A stretch of DNA of 31,422 nt from the NCBI GenBank assembly GCA_027069035.1, contig JALXFI010000036.1, forward strand, positions 1-31,422. The letters run 5' to 3'. The notes beneath the pieces are model-generated. The model saw nothing but the letters and a program-made list of their open reading frames with translations, was not told where the DNA came from and did not search any database. Positions 8,695 to 16,365 of this stretch are shown here, in pieces (position 1 is the stretch's first letter; the number at the start of each line of letters is the position of its first letter). A program made the translations under genes and the position numbers. This DNA is from a bacterium (GTDB taxonomy: Bacteria > Desulfobacterota > GWC2-55-46 > S146-80 > JALXFI01).

Positions 8695-9047
8695 GAAAGA
8701 ATATGCATTTCATAAATAATTAAAAAAATTTAATAATACGTAAAACAGGCAGTAGGTATTTTAATTATGATATTCCTGCCACATTGCCACATAGCACATA
8801 CAAAAAGAATGCAATTTTCATACCTTAAAATATTTAAACAATATGCCTTGACAGACCCATATAAGGTTTAAATACTTGATTCAGAAGATAAATAATGTTC
8901 TAAAAAAACAGACACTAAGGTTTATTTGACTTGGTCTATAAATATTAACAATTATTAATTTTGGCCATATAACACTATCTATATGGGCAAATGCCCCAGA
9001 AATGCCTTGCCGTTTATTGCTGCGGCTGAATCCTCCGGTGATATTAC

Positions 9048-9076
9048 TTGACACTAAAACCACTTGATTTTATATT
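9048..9076 (+). promoter_or_regulatory. Sigma-70 promoter of gmhA
   Basis: A perfect -35 (TTGACA, 9048-9053), a 17-bp spacer and a TATATT -10 (9071-9076). Transcription should start near 9083, only about 5-8 nt before the gmhA start codon. This is the best consensus promoter in the window. Confidence 0.75.
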
Positions 9077-9087
9077 AGATAAACGTT

Positions 9088-9675
9088 GTGATGGAGACTA
9101 TAATCAAAAAAAGCTATAAAGAGAGTATTGACCTAAAGGAGGCATTCTTTGCAAATGAATCGCCGGGGATCATAAAGGCGGCTCAGCTTATTGCTGACTG
9201 CCTTAATAACGGCAACAAGCTTATTCTTGCAGGCAACGGCGGAAGCGCCGCGGATGCCCAGCATATTGCCGCTGAGTTTGTAAACCGGTTTATGCTGGAA
9301 AGGCCGCCTCTGCCGGCGCTTGCCATCACAACCGATACATCGGTTATCACAAGTATAGGCAATGATTATGACTTTAAAGATATATTCTCCAAACAGGTCA
9401 AGGCGCTTGGAAGAGAGGGCGATATCCTTATGGTGATGAGCACAAGCGGCTCTTCGCCCAATATACTTGAGGCTATAAAGGCCGCCGGTAAGATGGGTAT
9501 CCATACCATAGGGCTTGCAGGCAAAAACGGTGGCAGGATGGCGGATATGGTTGATACCGTATTTATCATAAAGAGTAGTGTTACGGCAAGGGTGCAGGAG
9601 GTGCATATAACTCTGGGACATATAATATGCGAACTCGTTGAACACCTTCTTTTTTACAAGGTAGACACTGCTTAG
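9088..9675 (+). CDS. gmhA: Phosphoheptose isomerase (sedoheptulose 7-phosphate isomerase)
   Basis: A 195-residue SIS-domain protein. It converts sedoheptulose 7-phosphate to D-glycero-D-manno-heptose 7-phosphate, the first step toward ADP-heptose for the LPS inner core. Family features are AGNGGSAADAQHIAAEF (from about residue 48), the MSTSGSSPNIL phosphate-binding loop and QEVHITLGHIICELVE near the C-terminus. DiaA-type regulators share the fold, but the metal-site residues fit GmhA. The start is GTG 9088 or the next codon ATG 9091; neither has a Shine-Dalgarno site, and the promoter is so close that the mRNA may be nearly leaderless. Its stop codon directly touches repeat copy A. Confidence 0.9.
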   Translation: MMETIIKKSYKESIDLKEAFFANESPGIIKAAQLIADCLNNGNKLILAGNGGSAADAQHIAAEFVNRFMLERPPLPALAITTDTSVITSIGNDYDFKDIFSKQVKALGREGDILMVMSTSGSSPNILEAIKAAGKMGIHTIGLAGKNGGRMADMVDTVFIIKSSVTARVQEVHITLGHIICELVEHLLFYKVDTA

Positions 9676-9849
9676 CCCAAAAACAGAGATAGGTTTTTGG
9701 GTAAATTGGCAAGACGCTTTAAATGCAAGGCCGCAGGCGATTTTTCTTTTGAGGCGTACATAACCGGTACGGTGAGGAAGAAAATCGCCGAGAACACAGC
9801 AGTTAAAGATGTATTGCCAATTTCAAATCCCACTATCGCGGAATTTGGG
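9676..9849 (+). repeat. Dispersed repeat, full copy A (hairpin + foldback + hairpin)
   Basis: A 174-bp unit starting at the base after the gmhA stop codon. Module 1 is a hairpin at 9676-9701 with stem CCCAAAAAC / GTTTTTGGG and loop AGAGATAG. Module 2 is an imperfect 121-bp foldback (9703-9823). Its ends are AAATTGGCAA and its inverse, an inner GGCGATTTT pairs with AAAATCGCC, and the apex is GTAC-7 nt-GTAC at 9756-9770. Module 3 is a small hairpin, AAATCCC..GCGGAATTT, at about 9825-9846. The unit is about 97% identical to copy B at 29692. An open frame runs through it, but the palindromic structure explains the conservation better than coding. Confidence 0.88.
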
Positions 9850-9889
9850 CTTAGGGGGAGACTTGAAGAAACGGGAAGATAATAACTCC

Positions 9890-10822
9890 ATGCCGTTGTC
9901 TTTTAAAGGCATAAAGACATACTCTTTAAAGGGACGAAAAAGCAAGGTTAAAAAGGATGACCTTACAACTCCATATACCGGAGGTTCTACATTTAAAGAG
10001 TTTTTAAATACCCTGCCCGGTGTGCTTGGGGCAAAGGATCTAAGGTCTGTTGCAGCCGAAGTTGCAAAAGCTCACACCGAGGGTAGGACTGTAATAACAG
10101 CGCTTGGCGCCCATGTGATAAAGGTAGGCCTTTCAGGGATTGTGATAGACCTCATGGAAAGGGGTGTAATAAAAGGGGTTGCCCTTAACGGCGCCGGCAT
10201 TATACACGATTTTGAGCTTGCCTATGCAGGGATGACTTCAGAGGATGTTGACGCCGAGATAGACACAGGCCTGTTCGGCATGGCGGAAGAAACTGGCAGG
10301 ATATTAAACGGCGCCATTAAAAAAGGCGCAGAAGAAGGGCTCGGCATCGGCAGGGCGATCGGCAAAAAGATACTTTCTTCGAACTACCCCAACAAGGCAT
10401 TAAGCATTTTGGCAGCGGGAGAGAGACTTAAAATCCCCGTAACCGTACATGTCGGGATAGGAACGGACATAATCCATATGCACCCGGGTTCTGACGGAGG
10501 CGCCATAGGGAAGGCAAGCATGATGGATTTTCGAATCCTTTGCAATGAGCTTACAGGGCTTCAAGGCGGCGTTTACATCAATATCGGCTCGGCGGTTATC
10601 CTTCCCGAGGTTTTTTTAAAGGCAATAACGGTTGTAAGAAACCTTGGTTATAAAGTGGAGGATTTTACAACCGTCAACATGGATTTTATGCAGCACTACA
10701 GACCCGTTACCAATGTGGTAAGGAGGCCGACTCAGAAGGGCGGCAGGGGATATGCCATTACAGGGCATCACGAGATCATGCTTCCTCTGCTTGCGGCGGC
10801 CATAATCGAGGAGATAGGATGA
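9890..10822 (+). CDS. Deoxyhypusine synthase-like protein of unknown substrate
   Basis: A 310-residue protein with a Rossmann-like layout. GLSGIVIDLMERGVIKGVALNGAGIIHDFEL corresponds by position and pattern to the NAD-binding part of deoxyhypusine synthase, and VTVHVGIGTDIIHMHPGSDGG and GHHEIMLPLLAAAII match later conserved regions. I do not see the W-G-K segment holding the catalytic lysine of true deoxyhypusine synthase. Bacteria lack eIF5A, so a different substrate (for example a polyamine) is likely. I chose ATG 9890; an in-frame ATG at 9809 lies inside repeat copy A and would add 27 unlikely residues. The stop overlaps the argH start as ATGA, implying coupled translation. Family assignment is from pattern memory only. 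Confidence 0.6.
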   Translation: MPLSFKGIKTYSLKGRKSKVKKDDLTTPYTGGSTFKEFLNTLPGVLGAKDLRSVAAEVAKAHTEGRTVITALGAHVIKVGLSGIVIDLMERGVIKGVALNGAGIIHDFELAYAGMTSEDVDAEIDTGLFGMAEETGRILNGAIKKGAEEGLGIGRAIGKKILSSNYPNKALSILAAGERLKIPVTVHVGIGTDIIHMHPGSDGGAIGKASMMDFRILCNELTGLQGGVYINIGSAVILPEVFLKAITVVRNLGYKVEDFTTVNMDFMQHYRPVTNVVRRPTQKGGRGYAITGHHEIMLPLLAAAIIEEIG

Positions 10823-12201
10823 ACAAAAAACCATGGGCAGGGAGATTCAAGATAGAGACCGACAAACTTATGGAGGACTTTACCCAGTCCGTTTCATTTG
10901 ATAAGAGACTCTATAAATACGATATCATGGGAAGCGTTGCACATGCAAAGATGCTTGCAAGGTCCGGCATAATCACAGATGCGGAGGCAAAAGAGATTGT
11001 TGACGGCCTTAACGGGATACTTGAGGAGATAAAAAACGGGGAGTTTATCTTTTCTGTTTCCCTTGAAGATATACACATGAATATAGAAAAAAGGCTCATA
11101 GAGAAGATAGGGGCGGCAGGGGAAAAACTTCATACGGGAAGGAGCAGAAACGATCAGGTAACCCTTGACCTTAGGCTTTATTTAAGGGATGAAACCGGTG
11201 AGATACTTAAAGGGATAAGGGCGGTTCAGGGTGTGCTCCTTGAACTTGCGGAAAAATACTTGGATACATTTATGCCTGCCTACACCCATATGCAGCGGGC
11301 TCAGCCTGTACTTCTTTCTCATCACCTGTTATCTTATATAGAGATGTTTAAAAGGGACTGTGCAAGGTACGGGTGCTGTTATAAAAGGATAAATATTATG
11401 CCCCTTGGAGCGGGGGCGGTTGCGGGTTCGACCCTGCCGCTTGACAGGGAGTACGTAGCAAAGCTCCTTGATTTTCCTGAGATAACGGGCAACAGTATAG
11501 ATACCGTAAGCGACAGGGATTACTGCATTGAGTTTACAGCGGCATCTTCCATTTTAATGATGCATCTAAGCCGCCTTGCCGAAGAGCTTGTTTTGTGGTC
11601 AACGGAGGAGTTCGATTTTCTGGAACTTTCCGACGCCTTTGCTACAGGCTCAAGTATGATGCCCCAGAAAAAAAACCCCGATGTGCCGGAACTTATACGC
11701 GGCAGGGCGGGAAAGGTCTATGGGGGGCTTGTCTCTCTGCTTACTATGATGAAGGGGCTGCCTCTTTCATACAGCAGGGATATGCAGGAGGATAAAGAGC
11801 CCGTATTTACGGCCGTTGATACCGTAAAACAGTGCCTTTATATACTGCCGCCGCTGCTTAAAAGCACAGTATTCAACAGAGATAAGATGATGGAGGCAAC
11901 CAGGAAGGGTTTTCTTGAGGCAACGGATGTGGCCGAGTATCTTGTTCAAAAAGGTCTACCGTTTAGAAGCGCACATGAAACAGTCGGCAGGGTGGTGGCC
12001 TACTGCCTTGAACAGGGTAAAATCTTCCCGGAGCTCTCCCTTGAAGAGTGGAGAGGGTTTTCGAGCCTTATAGGTGATGATATATCCGATGTCGTAAAGA
12101 CAAAAAATATCATAGATAAGAGAAAGACGGCGGGCGGCACGGCAAGGGATGAGGTAAAAAAAAGGATTGCCGTCCTTAAAAAGGAGTTTAAGGTTAAATA
12201 A
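10819..12201 (+). CDS. argH: Argininosuccinate lyase
   Basis: Splits argininosuccinate into arginine and fumarate, the last step of arginine synthesis. The 460-residue protein has the fumarase/aspartase superfamily signature GSSMMPQKKNPD, the GRSRNDQV segment and THMQRAQPVLLSHH. Length is standard. ATG 10819 overlaps the stop of the deoxyhypusine-synthase-like gene by 4 bp. It is followed after 8 bp by the LptM-like lipoprotein gene. No other arg gene is in the window. Confidence 0.97.
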   Translation: MNKKPWAGRFKIETDKLMEDFTQSVSFDKRLYKYDIMGSVAHAKMLARSGIITDAEAKEIVDGLNGILEEIKNGEFIFSVSLEDIHMNIEKRLIEKIGAAGEKLHTGRSRNDQVTLDLRLYLRDETGEILKGIRAVQGVLLELAEKYLDTFMPAYTHMQRAQPVLLSHHLLSYIEMFKRDCARYGCCYKRINIMPLGAGAVAGSTLPLDREYVAKLLDFPEITGNSIDTVSDRDYCIEFTAASSILMMHLSRLAEELVLWSTEEFDFLELSDAFATGSSMMPQKKNPDVPELIRGRAGKVYGGLVSLLTMMKGLPLSYSRDMQEDKEPVFTAVDTVKQCLYILPPLLKSTVFNRDKMMEATRKGFLEATDVAEYLVQKGLPFRSAHETVGRVVAYCLEQGKIFPELSLEEWRGFSSLIGDDISDVVKTKNIIDKRKTAGGTARDEVKKRIAVLKKEFKVK

Positions 12202-12209
12202 AGGCCGTT

Positions 12210-12413
12210 ATGGGAATTATTAAACCGTTTAAAAATGCGTATGGCGCGTTTGTTTTAATAATATTTTTGGGCATTGCCGTAGCGGCTCAAGGCTGCGGCA
12301 GAAAGGGGCCACCCCTGCCGCCGGAGTCAAAAAAAGCGCTTAAACTTGCAGAAAGGGTTTATAAAACAACTGTTTTTTCCTTGATTCTTAAACCCTTTCC
12401 GGATGAAACATAG
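12210..12413 (+). CDS. lptM: Small LptM (YifL)-like lipoprotein
   Basis: A 67-residue protein with a hydrophobic N-terminal signal (about 11-25) and a lipidation cysteine at C29, followed by the CGRKGPPLPP motif. This short motif after the lipidated cysteine defines the LptM/YifL family, which in E. coli helps maturation of the LptD LPS translocon. In E. coli yifL lies next to dapF; here it sits between argH and lysA-dapF, so the linkage to the dap genes is kept. The tail beyond residue 45 is less conserved. Gene symbol by motif and context. Confidence 0.78.
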   Translation: MGIIKPFKNAYGAFVLIIFLGIAVAAQGCGRKGPPLPPESKKALKLAERVYKTTVFSLILKPFPDET

Positions 12414-12422
12414 GTAAAAACC

Positions 12423-13691
12423 ATGCATTACTTTCAATACAAAGACAAAGAACTTTTCTGCGAAGATGTATCTATAGCCGAGATTGCCGAAAAGGTAGGC
12501 ACACCGTTTTATCTTTACAGCCACGGAACCCTTGTAAGGCATTACCATGCCTTTGACAGGGCATTCGGCACGGCGCCGCATATAGTTTGTTACTCTGTAA
12601 AGGCAAATTCCAATATCGGGGTCTTAAAAACCTTTATTAATGAAGGCAGCGGGCTTGATATCGTATCCGGAGGCGAGCTTTATAGGGCTCTTCAGGCAGG
12701 GGCGCCGCCTGAAAAGGTTGTCTTCTCAGGTGTTGGAAAGAGCAATGAAGAGATAGAGTATGCGATAAAGACGGGCATCTTGATGTTTAATGTTGAATCA
12801 TCGCAGGAGCTTAGGCGTATCAATGCGGCAGCGGAAAGACTTGGCACCATGGCGCGGGTATCAATAAGGGTAAATCCGGATGTAGACCCTAAAACCCATC
12901 CGTACATATCAACGGGGCTTAAAAAGAACAAGTTTGGCATTGAAGCGGATAAGGCCATCGGGGAGTATGTATATGCAAGGGATAATCTCAAAAACCTTGA
13001 TATTATCGGAATAGATACACATATAGGTTCGCAGATAACGGAGACGGCGCCTTTCTCGGATGCCCTTAAAAAGACTAAAGGGCTTGTAAATAAACTTAGG
13101 GGCGAGGGGATAAATATAGAATATCTTGATGTCGGAGGCGGGCTTGGCATTACATACGACAAGGAAGAGCCACCGTACCCTTCAAAGTACGGTAAGGCGA
13201 TAATTGCAGAGACAAAGGATATGGATGTTACGCTTATCTTTGAGCCGGGGAGGGTTATAGTGGGAAATGCCGGAATACTTGTCTCAAAGGTGCTTTATAC
13301 AAAGACGGCGTCAAATAAAAACTTTATAATAGTTGATGCCGCAATGAACGACCTTGCAAGGCCGAGTCTCTACGGCTCATACCATGCCATTTGGCCTGTA
13401 AATAAAGATAAGACAGGTGAGATAACGGCGGACGTGGTGGGGCCGGTGTGTGAGTCAGGGGATTTTTTTGCAAAGGACAGGGAACTTCCGCTTTTTAGTT
13501 CAGGCGACCTTATAGCCGTTATGAGTGTGGGCGCATACGGGTTTGCGATGTCTTCAAACTACAACTCCCGCTGCAGGGCTGCGGAGGTTATGGTACTAAG
13601 AGACAAGTGGGAGGTTATCCGCAGGAGAGAGTCTTTTGAGGATATTATAAGAGGTGAAAGCATGCCGGATTTCATAGAGGAGGCAAAGTGA
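12423..13691 (+). CDS. lysA: Diaminopimelate decarboxylase
   Basis: A PLP enzyme converting meso-diaminopimelate to lysine. The 422-residue protein has K60 in CYSVKANSN (PLP Schiff base), GSGLDIVSGGEL, the DVGGGLG glycine-rich phosphate-binding motif, EPGR, and CESGDFF with the catalytic cysteine. Length is normal. It follows lptM by 9 bp and overlaps dapF by 4 bp (GTGA). Confidence 0.97.
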   Translation: MHYFQYKDKELFCEDVSIAEIAEKVGTPFYLYSHGTLVRHYHAFDRAFGTAPHIVCYSVKANSNIGVLKTFINEGSGLDIVSGGELYRALQAGAPPEKVVFSGVGKSNEEIEYAIKTGILMFNVESSQELRRINAAAERLGTMARVSIRVNPDVDPKTHPYISTGLKKNKFGIEADKAIGEYVYARDNLKNLDIIGIDTHIGSQITETAPFSDALKKTKGLVNKLRGEGINIEYLDVGGGLGITYDKEEPPYPSKYGKAIIAETKDMDVTLIFEPGRVIVGNAGILVSKVLYTKTASNKNFIIVDAAMNDLARPSLYGSYHAIWPVNKDKTGEITADVVGPVCESGDFFAKDRELPLFSSGDLIAVMSVGAYGFAMSSNYNSRCRAAEVMVLRDKWEVIRRRESFEDIIRGESMPDFIEEAK

Positions 13692-14506
13692 ACATAGAAT
13701 TTACCAAGATGCATGGACTTGGCAATGACTTTGTGATTATAGACGACAGGGGTGAGAGGCTTGCCGATGTCGGCAAACTGTCTCAAAAACTCTGTCACAG
13801 GAAGTTCGGCATAGGGGCGGATCAACTGCTTCTGCTAAAAGACTCGGCAAAGGCGGACTGGGCTATGCTCATCTTCAACCCCGATGGCAGTGAAGCTGAG
13901 ATGTGCGGAAACGGAGTACGTTGTTTTGCAAGGTATATACTGGACAGAGGCATCTCATCTCAGCATGATATGAATATAGAAACAAAGGCGGGCTTGATAA
14001 CAACAAGGGTGCGGGGAGACATGATAGAGGTTGATATGGGCGAACCCCATTTCGAAGGCAAAGAGATACCCTCTGTCATTAAAGGTAGAATCGTATCATA
14101 TCCGCTCAAGGTAATGGGAAAAGAGCTTCCGGTTACATGTGTATCAATGGGCAATCCCCACACCATAATATTTGTCGAGGATGTAGAGAACTTCCCTGTT
14201 GAAAGATACGGACCGGAAATAGAAAATCATAGCGTCTTCCCTAACAGAACAAATGTTGAGTTTGCGCGAGTTATATCCGATAGAGAGATTACAATGAGGG
14301 TCTGGGAAAGAGGGGCGGGCGAGACGTTTGCGTGCGGAACCGGCGCATGCGCAACGCTTGTGGCCGGAGTGCTTAACAGGCTTACCCACAAGAGGGCAAC
14401 CGTACACCTCCTTGGCGGCGACCTTAACATCCTGTGGGGCGAGGACGGCCATGTCTATATGACAGGCCCCGCCGTTAAGGTGTTTGATGGTATTATGGAT
14501 ATTTAA
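13688..14506 (+). CDS. dapF: Diaminopimelate epimerase
   Basis: Interconverts LL- and meso-diaminopimelate. The 272-residue protein has both catalytic cysteines, C73 (AEMCGNGVRC) and C216 (FACGTGACA), and the usual N-terminus (KMHGLGNDFVIID). The start codon is GTG at 13688, overlapping the lysA stop as GTGA, with a GGAGG site 5 bp upstream. This is a coupled pair with lysA; meso-diaminopimelate feeds both lysine and peptidoglycan. Confidence 0.97.
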   Translation: MNIEFTKMHGLGNDFVIIDDRGERLADVGKLSQKLCHRKFGIGADQLLLLKDSAKADWAMLIFNPDGSEAEMCGNGVRCFARYILDRGISSQHDMNIETKAGLITTRVRGDMIEVDMGEPHFEGKEIPSVIKGRIVSYPLKVMGKELPVTCVSMGNPHTIIFVEDVENFPVERYGPEIENHSVFPNRTNVEFARVISDREITMRVWERGAGETFACGTGACATLVAGVLNRLTHKRATVHLLGGDLNILWGEDGHVYMTGPAVKVFDGIMDI

Positions 14507-14543
14507 CATCATATTTTTGTTTTATCGATTAAGGAGGTATCTT

Positions 14544-15416
14544 ATGTTTAAAGGGGCAATGGTAGCCATAGTCACCCCGTTTAAAGATGGCAGGTTCGAT
14601 GAGAAGGCATTTAAGGAACTTATTGAATTTCAGATAAAAAACGGAACGGATGCCATAATACCGTGCGGTACTACGGGAGAATCGGCAACCCTTGCCTATA
14701 AAGAACACAACAGGGTTGTAGAGCTGTGTGTTGAAACGGTAAATAAAAGGGTGCCGGTTATCGCAGGCACAGGTTCAAACTCCACTAAAGAGACCATAAT
14801 GCTTACAAGACATGCCGAAGATGCCGGGGCAGACGGAGCGCTTTTAATAACCCCTTACTACAATAAGCCAACACAGGAAGGGCTTTACCGCCACTATAAG
14901 GCTGTATCGGAAAATGTTGACATACCGCTTTTGCTTTACAATGTTCCGGGCAGAACCGGTCTTAATATGCTGCCTGAGACCACTGCGCGCCTTGCCGAGT
15001 TAAAGAATATAAAAGGGATTAAAGATGCCACAGGAAACCTTAACCATGTAAGCACAATAATCGAGCTTTGCCCAAAAGATTTTTCCGTGCTCTCAGGGGA
15101 TGATTTTACCACGTTTCCTGTTTTATCTATCGGAGGCAGCGGGGTGATCTCCGTAACCTCAAATGTATATCCTAAGGGCATGGCATCACTTATCGATACG
15201 TTTGAAAGCGGCGGGATTGAAGATGCAAGGAGGATACATTACGAACTTATGCCGCTTCACAGGGCAATGTTTCTTGAAACAAATCCCATACCTGCTAAAA
15301 CCGCCCTTGCACTGATGGGAAAGGTTCGTGAGGAGTTGAGGCTTCCTCTGGCACCGATGGATAAGAAGAACAGGGAGAGCCTTGCTGAAACATTGAAGAA
15401 ATATGGTTTGATTTAA
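14544..15416 (+). CDS. dapA: 4-hydroxy-tetrahydrodipicolinate synthase
   Basis: Condenses pyruvate with aspartate semialdehyde, the first committed step to diaminopimelate. The 290-residue TIM-barrel protein has K160 (GIKDATGN) as the Schiff-base lysine, Y132 in YNVPGRTG and the CGTTGES motif (41-47). A longer in-frame start at 14484 exists inside the end of dapF, but ATG 14544 has AAGGAGG 7 bp upstream and matches the family start. dapB follows after 27 bp. Confidence 0.97.
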   Translation: MFKGAMVAIVTPFKDGRFDEKAFKELIEFQIKNGTDAIIPCGTTGESATLAYKEHNRVVELCVETVNKRVPVIAGTGSNSTKETIMLTRHAEDAGADGALLITPYYNKPTQEGLYRHYKAVSENVDIPLLLYNVPGRTGLNMLPETTARLAELKNIKGIKDATGNLNHVSTIIELCPKDFSVLSGDDFTTFPVLSIGGSGVISVTSNVYPKGMASLIDTFESGGIEDARRIHYELMPLHRAMFLETNPIPAKTALALMGKVREELRLPLAPMDKKNRESLAETLKKYGLI

Positions 15417-15443
15417 TCTTTATTTTTGTAAAGGAGAAAAAAG

Positions 15444-16244
15444 ATGGTTAAAGCTGTTGTTACAGGCGCTGCAGGAAGGATGGGAAAGAGGATAATAGGG
15501 ATCATCAATGACACTCAGGGCATTGCCCTTGCCGGCGCTGTGGAGCGTCAGGGGCACCCATTTGTCGGAAAAAACATATCCGAACTGGGTCTTGCAGGTA
15601 AAGATATAACACTTGCCTCCGGCATCGAAGATGTGATGGACAGCGGTGATGTTGTCATAGATTTTACGACACCTGATACAAGCATAAAAAATCTTGAAAC
15701 CGCTGCGGCACATAAAAAAGCCATTGTTATAGGTACTACAGGTTTCTCAACGGCACAAAGGAGCCAGATAAAGGAGCTTGCCCATAAGACAAGGTGTCTT
15801 CTTGCCCCCAACATGAGTGTGGGTGTAAATCTCCTTCTTAAGATACTTCCCAAAATAGCAAAAACCCTTGGAGACGATTATGACATAGAGATAATCGAAG
15901 CCCATCACCACCTTAAAAAGGATGCACCAAGCGGAACCGCCATGAGGATCGCTGAAGTGATAGCCTCTGCTATGGAGAGGGATCTGGAGAAGGTTGCCGT
16001 GTATGAAAGAAAAGGCATTACAGGGGAGAGGGACAGGCATGAAATAGGGATACAGACAATACGTGCCGGGGACATAGTCGGAGATCATACGGTTATGTTC
16101 GGAGGCCTTGGAGAAAGGATTGAGATAACCCACCGGGCGCACAGCAGGGATACCTTTGCAAGGGGCGCTGTAAAGGCGGCGCTCTGGCTTGTCAAACAGA
16201 AAAACGGCCTTTATGATATGCACGATGTCCTGGCAATGAGGTAA
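15444..16244 (+). CDS. dapB: 4-hydroxy-tetrahydrodipicolinate reductase
   Basis: NAD(P)H-dependent reductase acting directly after DapA. The 266-residue protein begins with a GAAGRMG nucleotide-binding loop and contains EAHHHLKKDAPSGTA, the substrate-binding and catalytic motif. AAAGGAG precedes ATG 15444. It is the last gene of the plus-strand lysine cluster. The step from tetrahydrodipicolinate to LL-diaminopimelate (dapL or the succinylase/acetylase genes) is not encoded in the window. Confidence 0.97.
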   Translation: MVKAVVTGAAGRMGKRIIGIINDTQGIALAGAVERQGHPFVGKNISELGLAGKDITLASGIEDVMDSGDVVIDFTTPDTSIKNLETAAAHKKAIVIGTTGFSTAQRSQIKELAHKTRCLLAPNMSVGVNLLLKILPKIAKTLGDDYDIEIIEAHHHLKKDAPSGTAMRIAEVIASAMERDLEKVAVYERKGITGERDRHEIGIQTIRAGDIVGDHTVMFGGLGERIEITHRAHSRDTFARGAVKAALWLVKQKNGLYDMHDVLAMR

Positions 16245-16337
16245 AAAAAATACCAGAGAGAGGGGACACTTCCCGTATTTACTTGATAGGCTACTGATTA
16301 TTGAATAGAGTAATTTCATGCTGAGAATAAAATAGCA

Positions 16338-16363
16338 CCCAAAAACAGAGATAGGTTTTTGGG
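16338..16363 (+). repeat. Dispersed repeat, bare hairpin copy D
   Basis: Exactly the first module of the 174-bp repeat: stem CCCAAAAAC / GTTTTTGGG with loop AGAGATAG. The stem is perfect (9 bp). It lies 94 bp after dapB in the same orientation, and two bases before the open frame of the dead transposase begins. The foldback and second hairpin are absent. Confidence 0.85.
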
Positions 16364-16365
16364 TA

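Larger units (their letters stand above)
8620..9087. other. AT-rich divergent intergenic region
   Basis: This 468-bp stretch separates the divergent cytochrome and gmhA genes. Besides the two promoters listed separately it has a second plus-strand promoter-like pair, TTGACA at 8848-8853 and AATACT at 8871-8876 with 17-bp spacing. It also holds two small palindromes: CCATATA with TATATGG (8965-8971 and 8980-8986) and GGGC-AAAT-GCCC (8985-8996). These could be operator or leader structures. I see no convincing gene on either strand and no recognisable riboswitch. Confidence 0.5.

Noticed and set aside
8760..8810. Possible sigma-54 promoter upstream of the cytochrome (TGGCAATGTGGCAGG on the minus strand)
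   Set aside because: The GG and GC elements do not have the required spacing.
8620..8880. c-di-GMP (GEMM) riboswitch ahead of the cytochrome, as occurs in some metal reducers
   Set aside because: None of the conserved GEMM sequence blocks is visible.
8881..9063. 60-codon minus-strand frame in the cytochrome/gmhA spacer
   Set aside because: No ribosome site, no domain, and it overlaps the gmhA promoter.
9697..9882. Open frame (KLARRFKCKAAGDFSFEAY...) through repeat copy A, also at 29689 and partly at 22678 minus
   Set aside because: It coincides with a palindromic repeat; sequence conservation is explained by the arms pairing, copy C stops at the apex, and no ribosome site precedes it.
14484..14543. 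Longer N-terminus for dapA
   Set aside because: The extra 20 residues lie in the dapF tail; ATG 14544 has AAGGAGG and matches the family start.
15747..16319. 190-codon minus-strand frame opposite dapB
   Set aside because: Antisense shadow; dapB has a strong ribosome site and full family signature.
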